Assembly: GCF_000227295.1 (NCBI RefSeq)
Contig: NZ_JH165054.1
Span: forward strand, 156,560-220,559
Direction of reading: 5' to 3'
Origin: Cutibacterium avidum ATCC 25577
GTDB lineage: Bacteria > Actinomycetota > Actinomycetes > Propionibacteriales > Propionibacteriaceae
Length of the DNA: 64,000 nt
Made by a program: the position numbers and the translations under genes. Of the stretch, positions 27,331-36,149 are shown one piece after another. The notes under the pieces were generated by a model, which ran no database searches, was not told where the DNA came from, and saw only the letters and a list, made by a program, of their open reading frames with translations. How positions within the stretch are numbered: the first letter of the stretch is position 1; each line of letters begins with the position of its first letter.

Positions 27331-27356
27331 TTGCAAGAATTGCAGCAGCTTGCAAG
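27331..27356 (+). promoter_or_regulatory. Three in-phase TTGCA repeats, likely LacI-family (MalR) operator
   Basis: TTGCA occurs at 27331, 27340 and 27350, spaced 9-10 bases so that all face one side of the helix; the last is inside the palindrome CTTGCAAG (27349-27356). They lie 81 to 106 bp before the maltose-type binding protein gene. The LacI-type regulator at the end of the operon is the probable binder. Confidence 0.5.
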
Positions 27357-27436
27357 GGAATGACAACGAGATGTCCTCCCGATGCGCAACCCATGCTCGA
27401 CGATGAGCGTCGAGCTGCCCCGAAAGGTGTGACCCC

Positions 27437-28702
27437 ATGTCCAACATCAGCCGTCGCTCAATGCTTCTTGGAAGCCTCGGCGTTACCGCCGTCGGCGTCC
27501 TGTCCGCATGTGGCGCCAATGATGACTCCGCCGAGAAGTCGTCGCCCTCTGCCGCCGGCAAGTCCTCTCCTGCCGCTGCCGCCGGCTCCATCCTCGTGTG
27601 GACCGACGCCAACCGTGAGCCCGTCATTCGGAAGGTCGCCGAGCAGTTCAAGAACGACACCGGCGTCACCGTCAACCTGGCCGTCAAGGACTTCGCCAAG
27701 ATTCCCGACGACTTCATCACTCAGGTTCCGACCGGAAAGGGTCCGGACGCCGCCATCGCAGCCCACGACGGCACCGGCCGCATGGTCCAGAACGGTGTCG
27801 TCGCCCCGCTGGAGCTCGGTGACACCTCTGCTTACCAGGATGTCGCCATCCAGGCCTTCACCGTCAACGGCAAGATCTACGGCGTTCCATACGCCACCGA
27901 GAACATTGCCCTGGTTCGAAACACCAAGTTCGTCAAGGACGCCCCGAAGACCTTCGACGAGATGATCGAGATGGGCAAGAAGTCCGGTGCGAAGTACCCC
28001 TTCCTCGTCGGTCTTGATCCCAAGCAGGCCGATCCGTACCACCTGTACCCGTTCCAAGCTTCCTTCGGCGCCCCCGTCTTCGAACTCAAGGACAACGGCT
28101 TCGACGCCAGCAAGGTCACCATGGGCGGTGCCAACGGCGAGAAATTCGCTGCCTGGTTGGCCGAGCAGGGCAAGGCGAAGAACCTCAACCTCAACATTTC
28201 CCAGGACATCTCCAAGGACCTGTTCGGTAAGGGACAGGCTGCTTTCATTCTCACCGGGCCGTGGAGCCTCGACGGCTTCAAGAAGGCTGGCATCAAGTAC
28301 GACATCAGCGAGGTTCCCTCCGCTGGTGACCAGCCCGCCACCCCGTTCGTCGGTGTGCAGGGATTCTGGATGAGCGCCAAGACCAAGAACGCCGTCGCTA
28401 CCCAGAAGTTCCTTGTCGAGTACGTCGGCAACCCGGACGTGCAGGCCGAGCTGTTCAAGGTCGGCAACCGACCGCCGGCCAACATGCAAGCCTTCGAGAG
28501 GGCCAACGCCGACAAGGACGTCGCTGCATTCGGTACCGTCGGCCAGAAGGCCGTCCCAATGCCGAACGTCCCCGCCATGGGCTCGGTGTGGGCTGACTGG
28601 GGTGTCGCCGAGGCTCAGATCATCAGCGGCAAGGCCTCTGACTCCAAGGCCACCTGGGACAAGGCCGTCAAATCCATCAACGACAAGATCAAGAAGGGCT
28701 GA
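27437..28702 (+). CDS. ABC sugar transporter substrate-binding lipoprotein (maltose/maltodextrin type)
   Basis: A 421-residue solute-binding protein. A lipoprotein signal is clear: MSNISRRS, a hydrophobic run, then the lipobox LSAC with Cys at about residue 26, followed by a Ser/Ala-rich linker. The mature part has MalE-like motifs (ILVWTDANREPVIRKVAEQF, GKGPDAAIAAHDGTGRMVQNG, YGVPYATENIALVRNT, AAFILTGPWSLDGF). This suggests maltose or maltodextrin, but the substrate is inferred. First gene of the operon with two permease genes and a LacI regulator. The ATPase component is not encoded here. Confidence 0.88.
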   Translation: MSNISRRSMLLGSLGVTAVGVLSACGANDDSAEKSSPSAAGKSSPAAAAGSILVWTDANREPVIRKVAEQFKNDTGVTVNLAVKDFAKIPDDFITQVPTGKGPDAAIAAHDGTGRMVQNGVVAPLELGDTSAYQDVAIQAFTVNGKIYGVPYATENIALVRNTKFVKDAPKTFDEMIEMGKKSGAKYPFLVGLDPKQADPYHLYPFQASFGAPVFELKDNGFDASKVTMGGANGEKFAAWLAEQGKAKNLNLNISQDISKDLFGKGQAAFILTGPWSLDGFKKAGIKYDISEVPSAGDQPATPFVGVQGFWMSAKTKNAVATQKFLVEYVGNPDVQAELFKVGNRPPANMQAFERANADKDVAAFGTVGQKAVPMPNVPAMGSVWADWGVAEAQIISGKASDSKATWDKAVKSINDKIKKG

Positions 28703-28715
28703 TTTCAGCCTTCAG

Positions 28716-28743
28716 GTGGGGCGCACGAGGTCGTGCGCCCCAC
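28716..28743 (+). terminator. Intercistronic hairpin between the binding protein and first permease genes
   Basis: Arms of 13 bases (28716-28728 and 28731-28743) form a very GC-rich hairpin 14 bp after the binding protein stop and 62 bp before the permease start. With no U-tract it may be a partial terminator or a 3' stabiliser that raises binding protein mRNA over permease mRNA. Confidence 0.6.
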
Positions 28744-28804
28744 CCCCCACAACGCCAATGATGGCGTTCCTCCCTGACCGCATTGAACCGGAGAACCCCA
28801 CATC

Positions 28805-30409
28805 ATGTCGTCATCGTCAACCACCGATCACGAGGCACGAGAAAAGCGTGTCGCCACAGCCAGCGGCAAATACTCCGGGTCGCTGTGGGCCTGGATCATC
28901 AAGATCGCACTTCTGGGCGTCCTCGACGCGATCGCCATCTACGGCGTCATGACCGCCATCGCCCACGGATCGACCTTGATGGCCATCGGCGTCGGTGCCA
29001 TTGCCGTCATCATCACCCTCATCTACCTGCCGCCCAACCGGATGCTGCCGGCCAAGTACCTTGCTCCGGGCATCGTCTTCATGCTCATCTTCTCGGTGGG
29101 CGTGATGGCTTACACGATCTACGTGGGTTTCACAAACTACGGTGACGGGCACAACGGCAGTCGCGACGACGCCGTCGCAGCCATCCAGCGCAACAACCAG
29201 GAACGCGTCCCCAACGCCCCGGTCTACGACTCCGCCGTTGCGGAGCAGGACGGTACGCTCGCCCTCATCGTCATCGATCCGCAGACCAAGCAGGTGCGGG
29301 CCGGCACCTCCGACCAGGCACTGGAGCCGGTAGAGGGAGCTGAACTCAACTCTCTGGGCAAGATCACATCCCTGCCTGGTTACCGCGTCCTTCCCTTCTC
29401 CGAGGTCTCCCAGCGCAGCGATGAGATTTCCAAGCTGCAAGTCCCCGTCTCCAAGGATTCGTCCGCAGGGTTCATTCGCACCACCACCGGCTCCCAGGCT
29501 TTCGAGTTCACCTCGACGATGACCTACGACAAGAAGACCGGGACGATGACCGACAAGAAGGGCACCGTCTACAAGGATGACGGTCACGGCAATTTCGTCT
29601 CGGCCTCAGGAAAAGCGTTGGAGCCCGGATGGAAGGTCACCGTCGGATTCGAGAACTTCAAGAAGGCTCTCACCGACCAGGACGTCCGCGGGCCGTTCCT
29701 ACGAGTAACAGCATGGACCTTCGCCTTCGCAGTGCTGTCGGTGCTCACGACTTTCGCCCTCGGTCTGGCCCTTGCCCTGTTGTTCAACGACACGTCCATG
29801 AAGGGCCAGAAGCTCTATCGAATCCTCATGCTCCTGCCTTACGCCTTCCCAGGGTTCCTGTCCGCCTTGGTGTGGTCGGGCATGTTCAACCAGGAATTCG
29901 GCTTCATCAACCAGGTGCTGTTGGGCGGGGCGTCCATCCCGTGGTTGACGGACCCGTGGATCGCCAAGGCGGCCGTCCTCATCGTCAACCTGTGGCTGGG
30001 GTTCCCCTACATGTTCATCGTCTCGACGGGCGCTCTGCAGTCCATCCCGGGCGACATCCTGGAGGCCTCTCGAATCGACGGCGCGAGCGCTTGGCGGACC
30101 TTCACGAAGATCAAGCTGCCGCTACTCATGGTGCCGTTGGCGCCGCTGCTCATCAGCTCCTTCGCCTTCAACTTCAACAACTTCGTCCTCATCTACATGC
30201 TGACCCTCGGTGGCCCTCGCTTCACCGACACCAGCCTCGACGTCGGCGCCACCGACATCCTCATCTCGATGGTCTACAAGGTCGCCTTCTCCGGTGCCGG
30301 ACGTGATTACGGTCTGGCCAGCGCCTTCTCCGTCATCATCTTCATCATCGTCGGCGTGATCTCCTGGCTCGGATTCCGCCAGACCAAGGCCCTCGAGGAG
30401 GTCAACTGA
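28805..30409 (+). CDS. ABC sugar transporter permease, MalF type
   Basis: A 534-residue inner membrane permease. Three N-terminal helices (residues 24-115) are followed by a large external domain (about 118-275), as in E. coli MalF with its P2 loop, and then the five helices of the transport core. The coupling EAA loop reads EASRIDGASAWRTFTKIKLP. The next gene starts on the last base of its stop codon. The N-terminal tail is polar and Ser/Lys-rich. Confidence 0.9.
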   Translation: MSSSSTTDHEAREKRVATASGKYSGSLWAWIIKIALLGVLDAIAIYGVMTAIAHGSTLMAIGVGAIAVIITLIYLPPNRMLPAKYLAPGIVFMLIFSVGVMAYTIYVGFTNYGDGHNGSRDDAVAAIQRNNQERVPNAPVYDSAVAEQDGTLALIVIDPQTKQVRAGTSDQALEPVEGAELNSLGKITSLPGYRVLPFSEVSQRSDEISKLQVPVSKDSSAGFIRTTTGSQAFEFTSTMTYDKKTGTMTDKKGTVYKDDGHGNFVSASGKALEPGWKVTVGFENFKKALTDQDVRGPFLRVTAWTFAFAVLSVLTTFALGLALALLFNDTSMKGQKLYRILMLLPYAFPGFLSALVWSGMFNQEFGFINQVLLGGASIPWLTDPWIAKAAVLIVNLWLGFPYMFIVSTGALQSIPGDILEASRIDGASAWRTFTKIKLPLLMVPLAPLLISSFAFNFNNFVLIYMLTLGGPRFTDTSLDVGATDILISMVYKVAFSGAGRDYGLASAFSVIIFIIVGVISWLGFRQTKALEEVN

Positions 30410-31314
30410 TGAGCACCGAAACAGTGTCCTCTGCCATCAAGGAAGCCAACCGTCGCACCCCGTTTTCCAAGCGGTTCAAGTCTCAGTGGTGGCGTCACCT
30501 CCTGGGCATCATCGCCGTCGTCTTCGCAGCCTTCCCACTGGTCTACGTCCTCTCGGCATCCCTGTCGCCATCTGGCACCCTGACGGGATCCAACCAACTG
30601 TTCTCGAAGGTGGACTTTTCGAACTACACCAAGCTGATGAGCGATCCGGTGCGTCCATACGGCCAGTGGTACCTCAACACCATCATCATCGCCGCGCTCA
30701 CCGCGATCTTCACCGTCTTCCTGGGAGCGCTGGCTGCCTACAGCTTCTCCCGTATGCGATTCAAGGGACGTCGCGGCGGCCTGCTGGCCCTCATGCTGGT
30801 GCAGATGTTCCCCCAGCTCCTGACGGTGGTCGCCATCTTCCTGCTGCTGACGTGGCTCGGTGACGTCTACCCCGCCCTGGGGATCGGATCCCGGTTGGCC
30901 CTCATCATGGTCTACCTGGGCGGAGCCCTGGGAGCGAACACCTACCTCATGTACGGCTTCTTCAACACCGTGCCCCAATCCCTCGACGAGGCTGCCAGGG
31001 TGGACGGCGCCGGCCACGCCCGCATCTTCTTCACCCTCATCCTGCCGCTAGTGGCCCCAATCCTGGCGGTCGTCGGTCTACTGAGTTTCATCGGCTCTTT
31101 CACCGAGTACGTGGTGGCATCAGTCATCCTCGGAGCTGACCCGCGCACCTCGACCTTGGCCATCGGCCTGTACCAGTACGTGTCCACCGAGACCAGCTCC
31201 AACTGGGGAGTCTTCGCGGCCGGCGCCGTGCTCGCCGCCCTTCCCCCGATGGTGCTGTTCCTCTGGCTGCAGAAGTACATCGTCTCCGGCCTGACCGGCG
31301 GCGCGGTGAAGTGA
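30409..31314 (+). CDS. ABC sugar transporter permease, MalG type
   Basis: A 301-residue permease with six membrane helices and the EAA coupling loop DEAARVDGAGHARIFFTLI. It shares MalG features such as NTIIIAALTAIFTVFLGALAAYSFSR near helix 2. Translation is coupled to the MalF-type gene through TGATG. It is followed by a LacI-family regulator after 27 bp. Confidence 0.9.
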   Translation: MSTETVSSAIKEANRRTPFSKRFKSQWWRHLLGIIAVVFAAFPLVYVLSASLSPSGTLTGSNQLFSKVDFSNYTKLMSDPVRPYGQWYLNTIIIAALTAIFTVFLGALAAYSFSRMRFKGRRGGLLALMLVQMFPQLLTVVAIFLLLTWLGDVYPALGIGSRLALIMVYLGGALGANTYLMYGFFNTVPQSLDEAARVDGAGHARIFFTLILPLVAPILAVVGLLSFIGSFTEYVVASVILGADPRTSTLAIGLYQYVSTETSSNWGVFAAGAVLAALPPMVLFLWLQKYIVSGLTGGAVK

Positions 31315-31341
31315 CGTGACACACTGCCGGGAGGAGGAGAG

Positions 31342-32364
31342 ATGAACGGACCAACCCTTGCGGAGATCGCTGACCAGGCAGGTGTCAGTCAAGCCACCGT
31401 CTCCCGGGTCCTCAATGACAAGCCCGGGGTCTCGGACTCCACCCGACAGTGCGTACTCACCGCCCTCGACGTCCTGGGTTACCAGCGGCCCATGCATCTC
31501 AAACCCGTGACGGCCGGTCTCGTCGGGCTCATCGTCCCGGAGCTGACCAACCCCATATTCGCCAGCCACGCCCAGGCAATCGAGACCCTGCTGGCCAAGG
31601 AAGGGTATGCAACTGCGGTGTGTACCCAGGCCCCCGGCGGCATGCGCGAGGACGACTACATCCGGGTGCTGAGGTCTCGTCAGGTCTCCGGAATCGTCGT
31701 CATCTCCGGATCTCACGCCGACACCACGGCAGACATGGCGACCTACCGGGAACTGGTCGACGTCGGGCTGCCCTTGGTGCTTGTCAATGGATATGCCCCC
31801 GACATCGCTACCCCGCAGATCAGTGACGACGACATGTCAGCCATGGATCAAGCGGTCGCCCACCTCGTCGCCCTGGGCCATGAGCACATCGGCCTCGCGG
31901 TGGGTCCGCGACGTTACGTCCCGGTGCAGCGCAAGGAGCAAGGCATACGCGCAGCCATGGCTCGTCGTCTCGCGGGGCGTGGCAAGGTGACCGTCAGCAA
32001 CACCGTCTTCTCCGTCGATGGCGGGGCTCGCGCCGCGGTCAACCTGCTCGATCAAGGGGTCAGTGCCATCATCTGCGGCTCCGACCTCATGGCCCTGGGA
32101 GCGATCCGCGCCGCCCGCGCCCAGGGGTTGACGGTCCCGCACGACGTCTCGGTGATCGGTAGCGATGACTCGGCGCTGATGCGGTACACCAATCCTCCAC
32201 TGACCAGCCTGCGTCAGGATGTCGGGCTCATCTCGACGATGGCCGTGCAGTCCCTCATGGGTCTGATACGCGGTGATGCCACTTTCCTCGGAGAGAGACT
32301 GGTGCGTCCCGAACTGGTGAAGCGCGGTACGACGGGCCCGATCCGGCTCGCGCCGGCAGCCTGA
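31342..32364 (+). CDS. LacI-family transcriptional regulator (likely MalR)
   Basis: A 340-residue LacI/GalR regulator. The N-terminal DNA-binding motif TLAEIADQAGVSQATVSRVLN (residues 4-25) with a hinge-like NDKPGVSDSTRQ is followed by a periplasmic-binding-like sensor domain (LVGLIVPELTNPIFA; GIVVISG; LGHEHIGLAVGP; ALGAIRAARAQGLTVPHDVSVIGSDD). It ends the transporter operon and probably represses it from the TTGCA repeats upstream; this is inferred. GGAGGAGAG just before the ATG is a strong ribosome site. Confidence 0.9.
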   Translation: MNGPTLAEIADQAGVSQATVSRVLNDKPGVSDSTRQCVLTALDVLGYQRPMHLKPVTAGLVGLIVPELTNPIFASHAQAIETLLAKEGYATAVCTQAPGGMREDDYIRVLRSRQVSGIVVISGSHADTTADMATYRELVDVGLPLVLVNGYAPDIATPQISDDDMSAMDQAVAHLVALGHEHIGLAVGPRRYVPVQRKEQGIRAAMARRLAGRGKVTVSNTVFSVDGGARAAVNLLDQGVSAIICGSDLMALGAIRAARAQGLTVPHDVSVIGSDDSALMRYTNPPLTSLRQDVGLISTMAVQSLMGLIRGDATFLGERLVRPELVKRGTTGPIRLAPAA

Positions 32365-32880
32365 GACTCGTCGACGGGCTCACGAGTCGGCGCCGAACCA
32401 ACCGACGATGTCGCAAGTCCGCCGTTGCGGAGTGGCAGCCGGGTGCGACGGTGCGACCCTGCGACCTCCGGCACAGTCCATCAACCTTCACCTCGATGTG
32501 CTTCTCCGCCTTGGCGTGGTGCATCCGCACAACCGGCGTGCTCCTGCCCCGACGACGTCGTCGCATTACGCATCTCGCGATATCCGCACAGATCATCGAC
32601 GTCCGATCTGTCGTCGTGAGGAGCCTCGGGAGGACATGCCCTGAGCGCCCATCGAGGATGCTGTTTTCGGCGCCGTCTCGCCCGGGCATGCCGAGCCGCG
32701 CTGTACCCGTGAGCGATACTTGCCCGGCGCGGTGACATTCTGCACATCTGGGACCCCGAGTGCTGACAATGCCGTGAACAAGTCATACGGTTAGAAACAA
32801 GGCCTGCACTGACGCAGGTGCACGAGAGTTCTCAGGGAAGAGACAGGATCGTGAACACGATTGACAAGGGGTCCTCCCCC
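32365..32880. other. Long intergenic region between the LacI-type regulator and hppA
   Basis: No convincing gene. Short open frames on both strands lack a ribosome site, recognisable motif or sustained codon bias. A weak 7-bp stem (32365-32371 with 32382-32388) follows the regulator stop. A candidate promoter for hppA lies at 32763-32791. The remainder of about 370 bases has no structure that I can name. Confidence 0.5.
32763..32791 (+). promoter_or_regulatory. Candidate promoter for hppA
   Basis: CTGACA (32763-32768) and TACGGT (32786-32791) are separated by 17 bases, near consensus for a sigma-A promoter, about 90 bp before the preferred hppA start. Confidence 0.45.
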
Positions 32881-35364
32881 ATGAAGCGGCTATTTGGCTG
32901 CACACTACCCGTACTTCTCACGACCCTCGCTCTAGCCGGATGCGGCTCCAGCGGGGAGGCCAAGGAAGGAGGTGGCGGTGAGGCCAATCTGAAACTGCCC
33001 CCTCTCAATGAGCAAGTCGGAAACGTCTCCGGAACGGCACTGCTGTGGATCGGACTGGTGATCTGCCTGTTCGGTCTGGTGTTCGGTCTGGTGACGTACT
33101 CCAAACTGCAGAAATTGCCCGTCCACGAGGCGATGCACGAAGTTTCCGAGCTCATCTACGAAACTTGTAAGACCTACCTCAAGCAGCAGGCCAAGTTCCT
33201 CATGCTGCTGTGGGCGTTCATCGCGGCGGTCATCGTCGTGTACTTCCTCCTCCTGGAGCACATGGGCGCCAAGGTGCTTATCATCCTGCTGTTCAGCCTC
33301 GTCGGCATGGCGGGGTCGTTCGGAGTCGCCTGGTACGGCATTCGCGTCAACACCTTCGCCAACTCCCGTACCGCCCACGCCTCCCTGCGTGGCTCGCCCT
33401 GGGAGACCTTCGACATCCCGATGCGCTCCGGCATGAGCATCGGCATGGTCCTCATCAGCGTCGAGCTGACCCTCATGCTCTTCATCATGCTGGTGCTGCC
33501 CGGTGATCTCGCTGGTCCGTGCTTCATCGGATTCGCCATCGGCGAGTCCCTCGGCGCGGCCTGCCTGCGTATCGCTGGCGGTATTTTCACCAAGATCGCC
33601 GACGTCGGCGCCGACCTCATGAAGATCGCCTTCCACATCAAGGAGGACGACGCCCGTAACCCCGGCGTCATTGCTGACTGCACCGGTGACAACGCGGGTG
33701 ACTCGGTTGGCCCCTCCGCTGACGGATTCGAGACCTACGGCGTCACCGGCGTCGCCCTCATCACCTTCGTACTGGGAGCCGTCCCGGACCAGACCGAGCA
33801 AGTTCAGTTGCTGGTGTGGATCTTCGTGGTTCGCGTCGTCATGCTGATTGCCTCCTTCGTGTCGTACCTCATCAACAACGCGGTCGCCAAGGCGCGTTAC
33901 GGCAAGGTCACCGAGATGGACTTCGAGAAGCCGCTGAGCTCCTTGGTCTGGATCACCTCGGTCATGTCGATCCTGCTGACCGTCCTCACCACCTGGTGGA
34001 TGCTCGGCTCGATGGGCGACGGGACGATGTGGTGGAAGTTGTCCATCATTATTTCCTGCGGCACCCTGGCCGGCGCCCTCATCCCAGAGCTCGTCAAGGC
34101 CTTCACCTCGACGAATTCCCGTCACGTGCGTGAGGTCGTCACGAGTGCGCGCGAAGGCGGCGCCTCTCTGGACATCCTGTCCGGTCTGGTTGCCGGTAAC
34201 TTCTCCGGATTCTGGCTGGGCATCATCATCGTCGCTCTCATGGGTGTCTCCTTCCTCGTCTCCGGCACCGGATCCGGTCTGGGCGACATGGGAGCCATGA
34301 GCGAGGTCAAGTGGGCTGTCTTCGCCTTCGGCCTGGTGGCCTTCGGCTTCCTCGGCATGGGCGCGGTGACGATCGCCGTCGACTCCTACGGCCCGGTCAC
34401 TGACAACGCCCAGAGCGTCTACGAGTTGTCGACCATCGAGGAGATCCCGAACGTCTCCGAGGACATCGAGAAGCAGTACGGATTCACCCCCAGGTGGGAT
34501 GTCGCCAAGCACATCTTGGAGGCTCAGGACGGCGCTGGCAACACCTTCAAGGCCACGGCCAAGCCGGTTCTCATCGGTACCGCCGTCGTTGGCGCCACCA
34601 CGATGATCTTCTCGATCATCATGATGCTGACCGACGGTCTGTCGAATGCTGCTGAGGTCAACAAGCTCGGTCTGACCCACGCTCCGTTCCTGCTCGGCAT
34701 GATCGCCGGCGGTGCCATCATCTACTGGTTCTCCGGAGCCTCGATGCAGGCCGTGACGACCGGCGCCTACCGAGCCGTTGAATTCATCAAGAACAACATG
34801 CAACTCGATGAGAACGCCACGAAGGCCTCCACCGAGGATTCCAAGAAGGTCGTCCAGATCTGCACCGAGTACGCCCAGAAGGGCATGCTCAACATCTTCC
34901 TGGGCGTATTCTTCGCAGCCTTGGGATTCGCCTTCGTCGATCCGTACTTCTTCATCGGGTATCTGATCTCGATCGCTATCTTCGGCCTGTACCAAGCCAT
35001 CTTCATGGCCAACGCAGGCGGTGCTTGGGACAACGCGAAGAAGATCGTCGAGGTTGACCTGGACGCCAAGGGCACCGAGTTGCATGATGCCTCCGTGGTT
35101 GGTGACACCGTCGGTGACCCGTTCAAGGACACCTCCTCGGTGGCCCTGAACCCGGTCATCAAGTTCACAACCCTTTTCGGTCTGCTGGCCGTCGAGCTGG
35201 CAGTGTCGATCGGTGCCGGACCGCTCACCTACATCCTCGCTGCGGTGTTCTTCCTCGTCGCCTGCTTCTTCGTCTACCGCTCCTTCTACGGCATGCGGAT
35301 TGACTCAGCTGGCGGCAACGACGAGTACGGCGCCGTCGCCAAGGAGGCTGGCAGCGGGCTGTGA
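32881..35364 (+). CDS. hppA: Membrane-bound proton-translocating pyrophosphatase
   Basis: Hydrolyses pyrophosphate and pumps protons across the membrane, recovering energy from biosynthesis. The protein has about 827 residues and 16 or so membrane helices. The substrate site is DVGADLMKIAFHIKEDDARN, then GVIADCTGDNAGDSVGPSAD; the second conserved block is NAGGAWDNAKK. GNTFKATAKP places Lys at the position that marks potassium-independent enzymes. The N-terminus (MKRLFGC through LALAGC) looks like a lipoprotein signal with lipobox LAGC at Cys21, followed by a Gly/Ser/Glu linker. GTGs at 32818 and 32851 are alternative starts; ATG 32881 is preferred as it opens this signal and follows AAGGGG. 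Confidence 0.92.
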   Translation: MKRLFGCTLPVLLTTLALAGCGSSGEAKEGGGGEANLKLPPLNEQVGNVSGTALLWIGLVICLFGLVFGLVTYSKLQKLPVHEAMHEVSELIYETCKTYLKQQAKFLMLLWAFIAAVIVVYFLLLEHMGAKVLIILLFSLVGMAGSFGVAWYGIRVNTFANSRTAHASLRGSPWETFDIPMRSGMSIGMVLISVELTLMLFIMLVLPGDLAGPCFIGFAIGESLGAACLRIAGGIFTKIADVGADLMKIAFHIKEDDARNPGVIADCTGDNAGDSVGPSADGFETYGVTGVALITFVLGAVPDQTEQVQLLVWIFVVRVVMLIASFVSYLINNAVAKARYGKVTEMDFEKPLSSLVWITSVMSILLTVLTTWWMLGSMGDGTMWWKLSIIISCGTLAGALIPELVKAFTSTNSRHVREVVTSAREGGASLDILSGLVAGNFSGFWLGIIIVALMGVSFLVSGTGSGLGDMGAMSEVKWAVFAFGLVAFGFLGMGAVTIAVDSYGPVTDNAQSVYELSTIEEIPNVSEDIEKQYGFTPRWDVAKHILEAQDGAGNTFKATAKPVLIGTAVVGATTMIFSIIMMLTDGLSNAAEVNKLGLTHAPFLLGMIAGGAIIYWFSGASMQAVTTGAYRAVEFIKNNMQLDENATKASTEDSKKVVQICTEYAQKGMLNIFLGVFFAALGFAFVDPYFFIGYLISIAIFGLYQAIFMANAGGAWDNAKKIVEVDLDAKGTELHDASVVGDTVGDPFKDTSSVALNPVIKFTTLFGLLAVELAVSIGAGPLTYILAAVFFLVACFFVYRSFYGMRIDSAGGNDEYGAVAKEAGSGL

Positions 35365-35392
35365 CTGGTGGAAGGGTTCTACACTGGCCGTC

Positions 35393-36148
35393 GTGCCAGG
35401 AACCCCTTTGACCCCGAGTGGTGACCCTCACGCTCCGAGAGAAGCTCTGATTCTCGAGGACGTGAGGGTCACCTTTGGTCGTGTCACGGCCCTTGACGGG
35501 TTGAGTCTGTCTGCCGCCACCGGCGCCATCACCGCTGTGCTGGGCCCCAATGGTGCGGGCAAGACGACGATGATGCGCTGCTGCACCTCTCTCGTCTCCC
35601 CCGACTCCGGGCGTATCGACGTCCTCGGCCATGCCCCGGGCAGCCCCGAGGCCACCGCCGCCACTGGTCTCATGCCGCAAAGCGCGGGCGCCTGGAGCGG
35701 TATTCGGGCCGGTGAGCTGCTGCAGTACATGGCAGGTCTGCATGCCGACCCGATCGATCCCGATCTCCTCATCGACGCCCTGGCGATCACGCCCTTCGTA
35801 CGCACCACATACCGACGTCTCTCCGGTGGTCAGCAGCAGGCGGTCAACCTCGCTGCCGCCCTGATAGGACGTCCCCAGCTGGTCTTCCTCGATGAACCGA
35901 CGTCGGGAATGGATCCCCATGCGCGTCACCACACCTGGGACATCATCGAGCAGATGCGACACGACGGGGTCTCCGTCGTCCTGACCACCCACGCCATGGA
36001 CGAGGCCCAGCGACTGGCCGACCACGTCTGGATCGTCGACCAAGGAAAGGTCGCCGTCCACGGGACCGTGCCGGAACTCACCGCCGAGGCGAGTCTGGAA
36101 GACGTGTTCCTGACACACACCAGTGACCGCGCGGCGGGGAGGAACTGA
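35393..36148 (+). CDS. ABC-2 type transporter ATP-binding protein
   Basis: About 251 residues with Walker A GPNGAGKTT, signature LSGGQQQAVNLAAAL, Walker B LVFLDEPTSGMD and switch His in VVLTTHAMDE. It is the ATPase of a two-gene exporter with the permease that starts 1 bp after its stop. Gene order with ctaA resembles M. tuberculosis Rv1456c-Rv1458c. The GTG at 35393 is preferred as the upstream frame runs inside hppA. The exported substrate is unknown; a role in heme or cytochrome assembly is guessed only from the neighbour. Confidence 0.88.
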   Translation: MPGTPLTPSGDPHAPREALILEDVRVTFGRVTALDGLSLSAATGAITAVLGPNGAGKTTMMRCCTSLVSPDSGRIDVLGHAPGSPEATAATGLMPQSAGAWSGIRAGELLQYMAGLHADPIDPDLLIDALAITPFVRTTYRRLSGGQQQAVNLAAALIGRPQLVFLDEPTSGMDPHARHHTWDIIEQMRHDGVSVVLTTHAMDEAQRLADHVWIVDQGKVAVHGTVPELTAEASLEDVFLTHTSDRAAGRN

Positions 36149-36149
36149 C

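Noticed and set aside
32365-32762. Possible small genes or riboswitch in the gap before hppA
   Set aside because: No frame has a ribosome site with sustained coding bias, and I could not match a known riboswitch fold.
32932-35085. 717-codon minus-strand open frame across hppA
   Set aside because: Antisense to a clear proton-pumping pyrophosphatase; product is polar low-complexity sequence without a fold.
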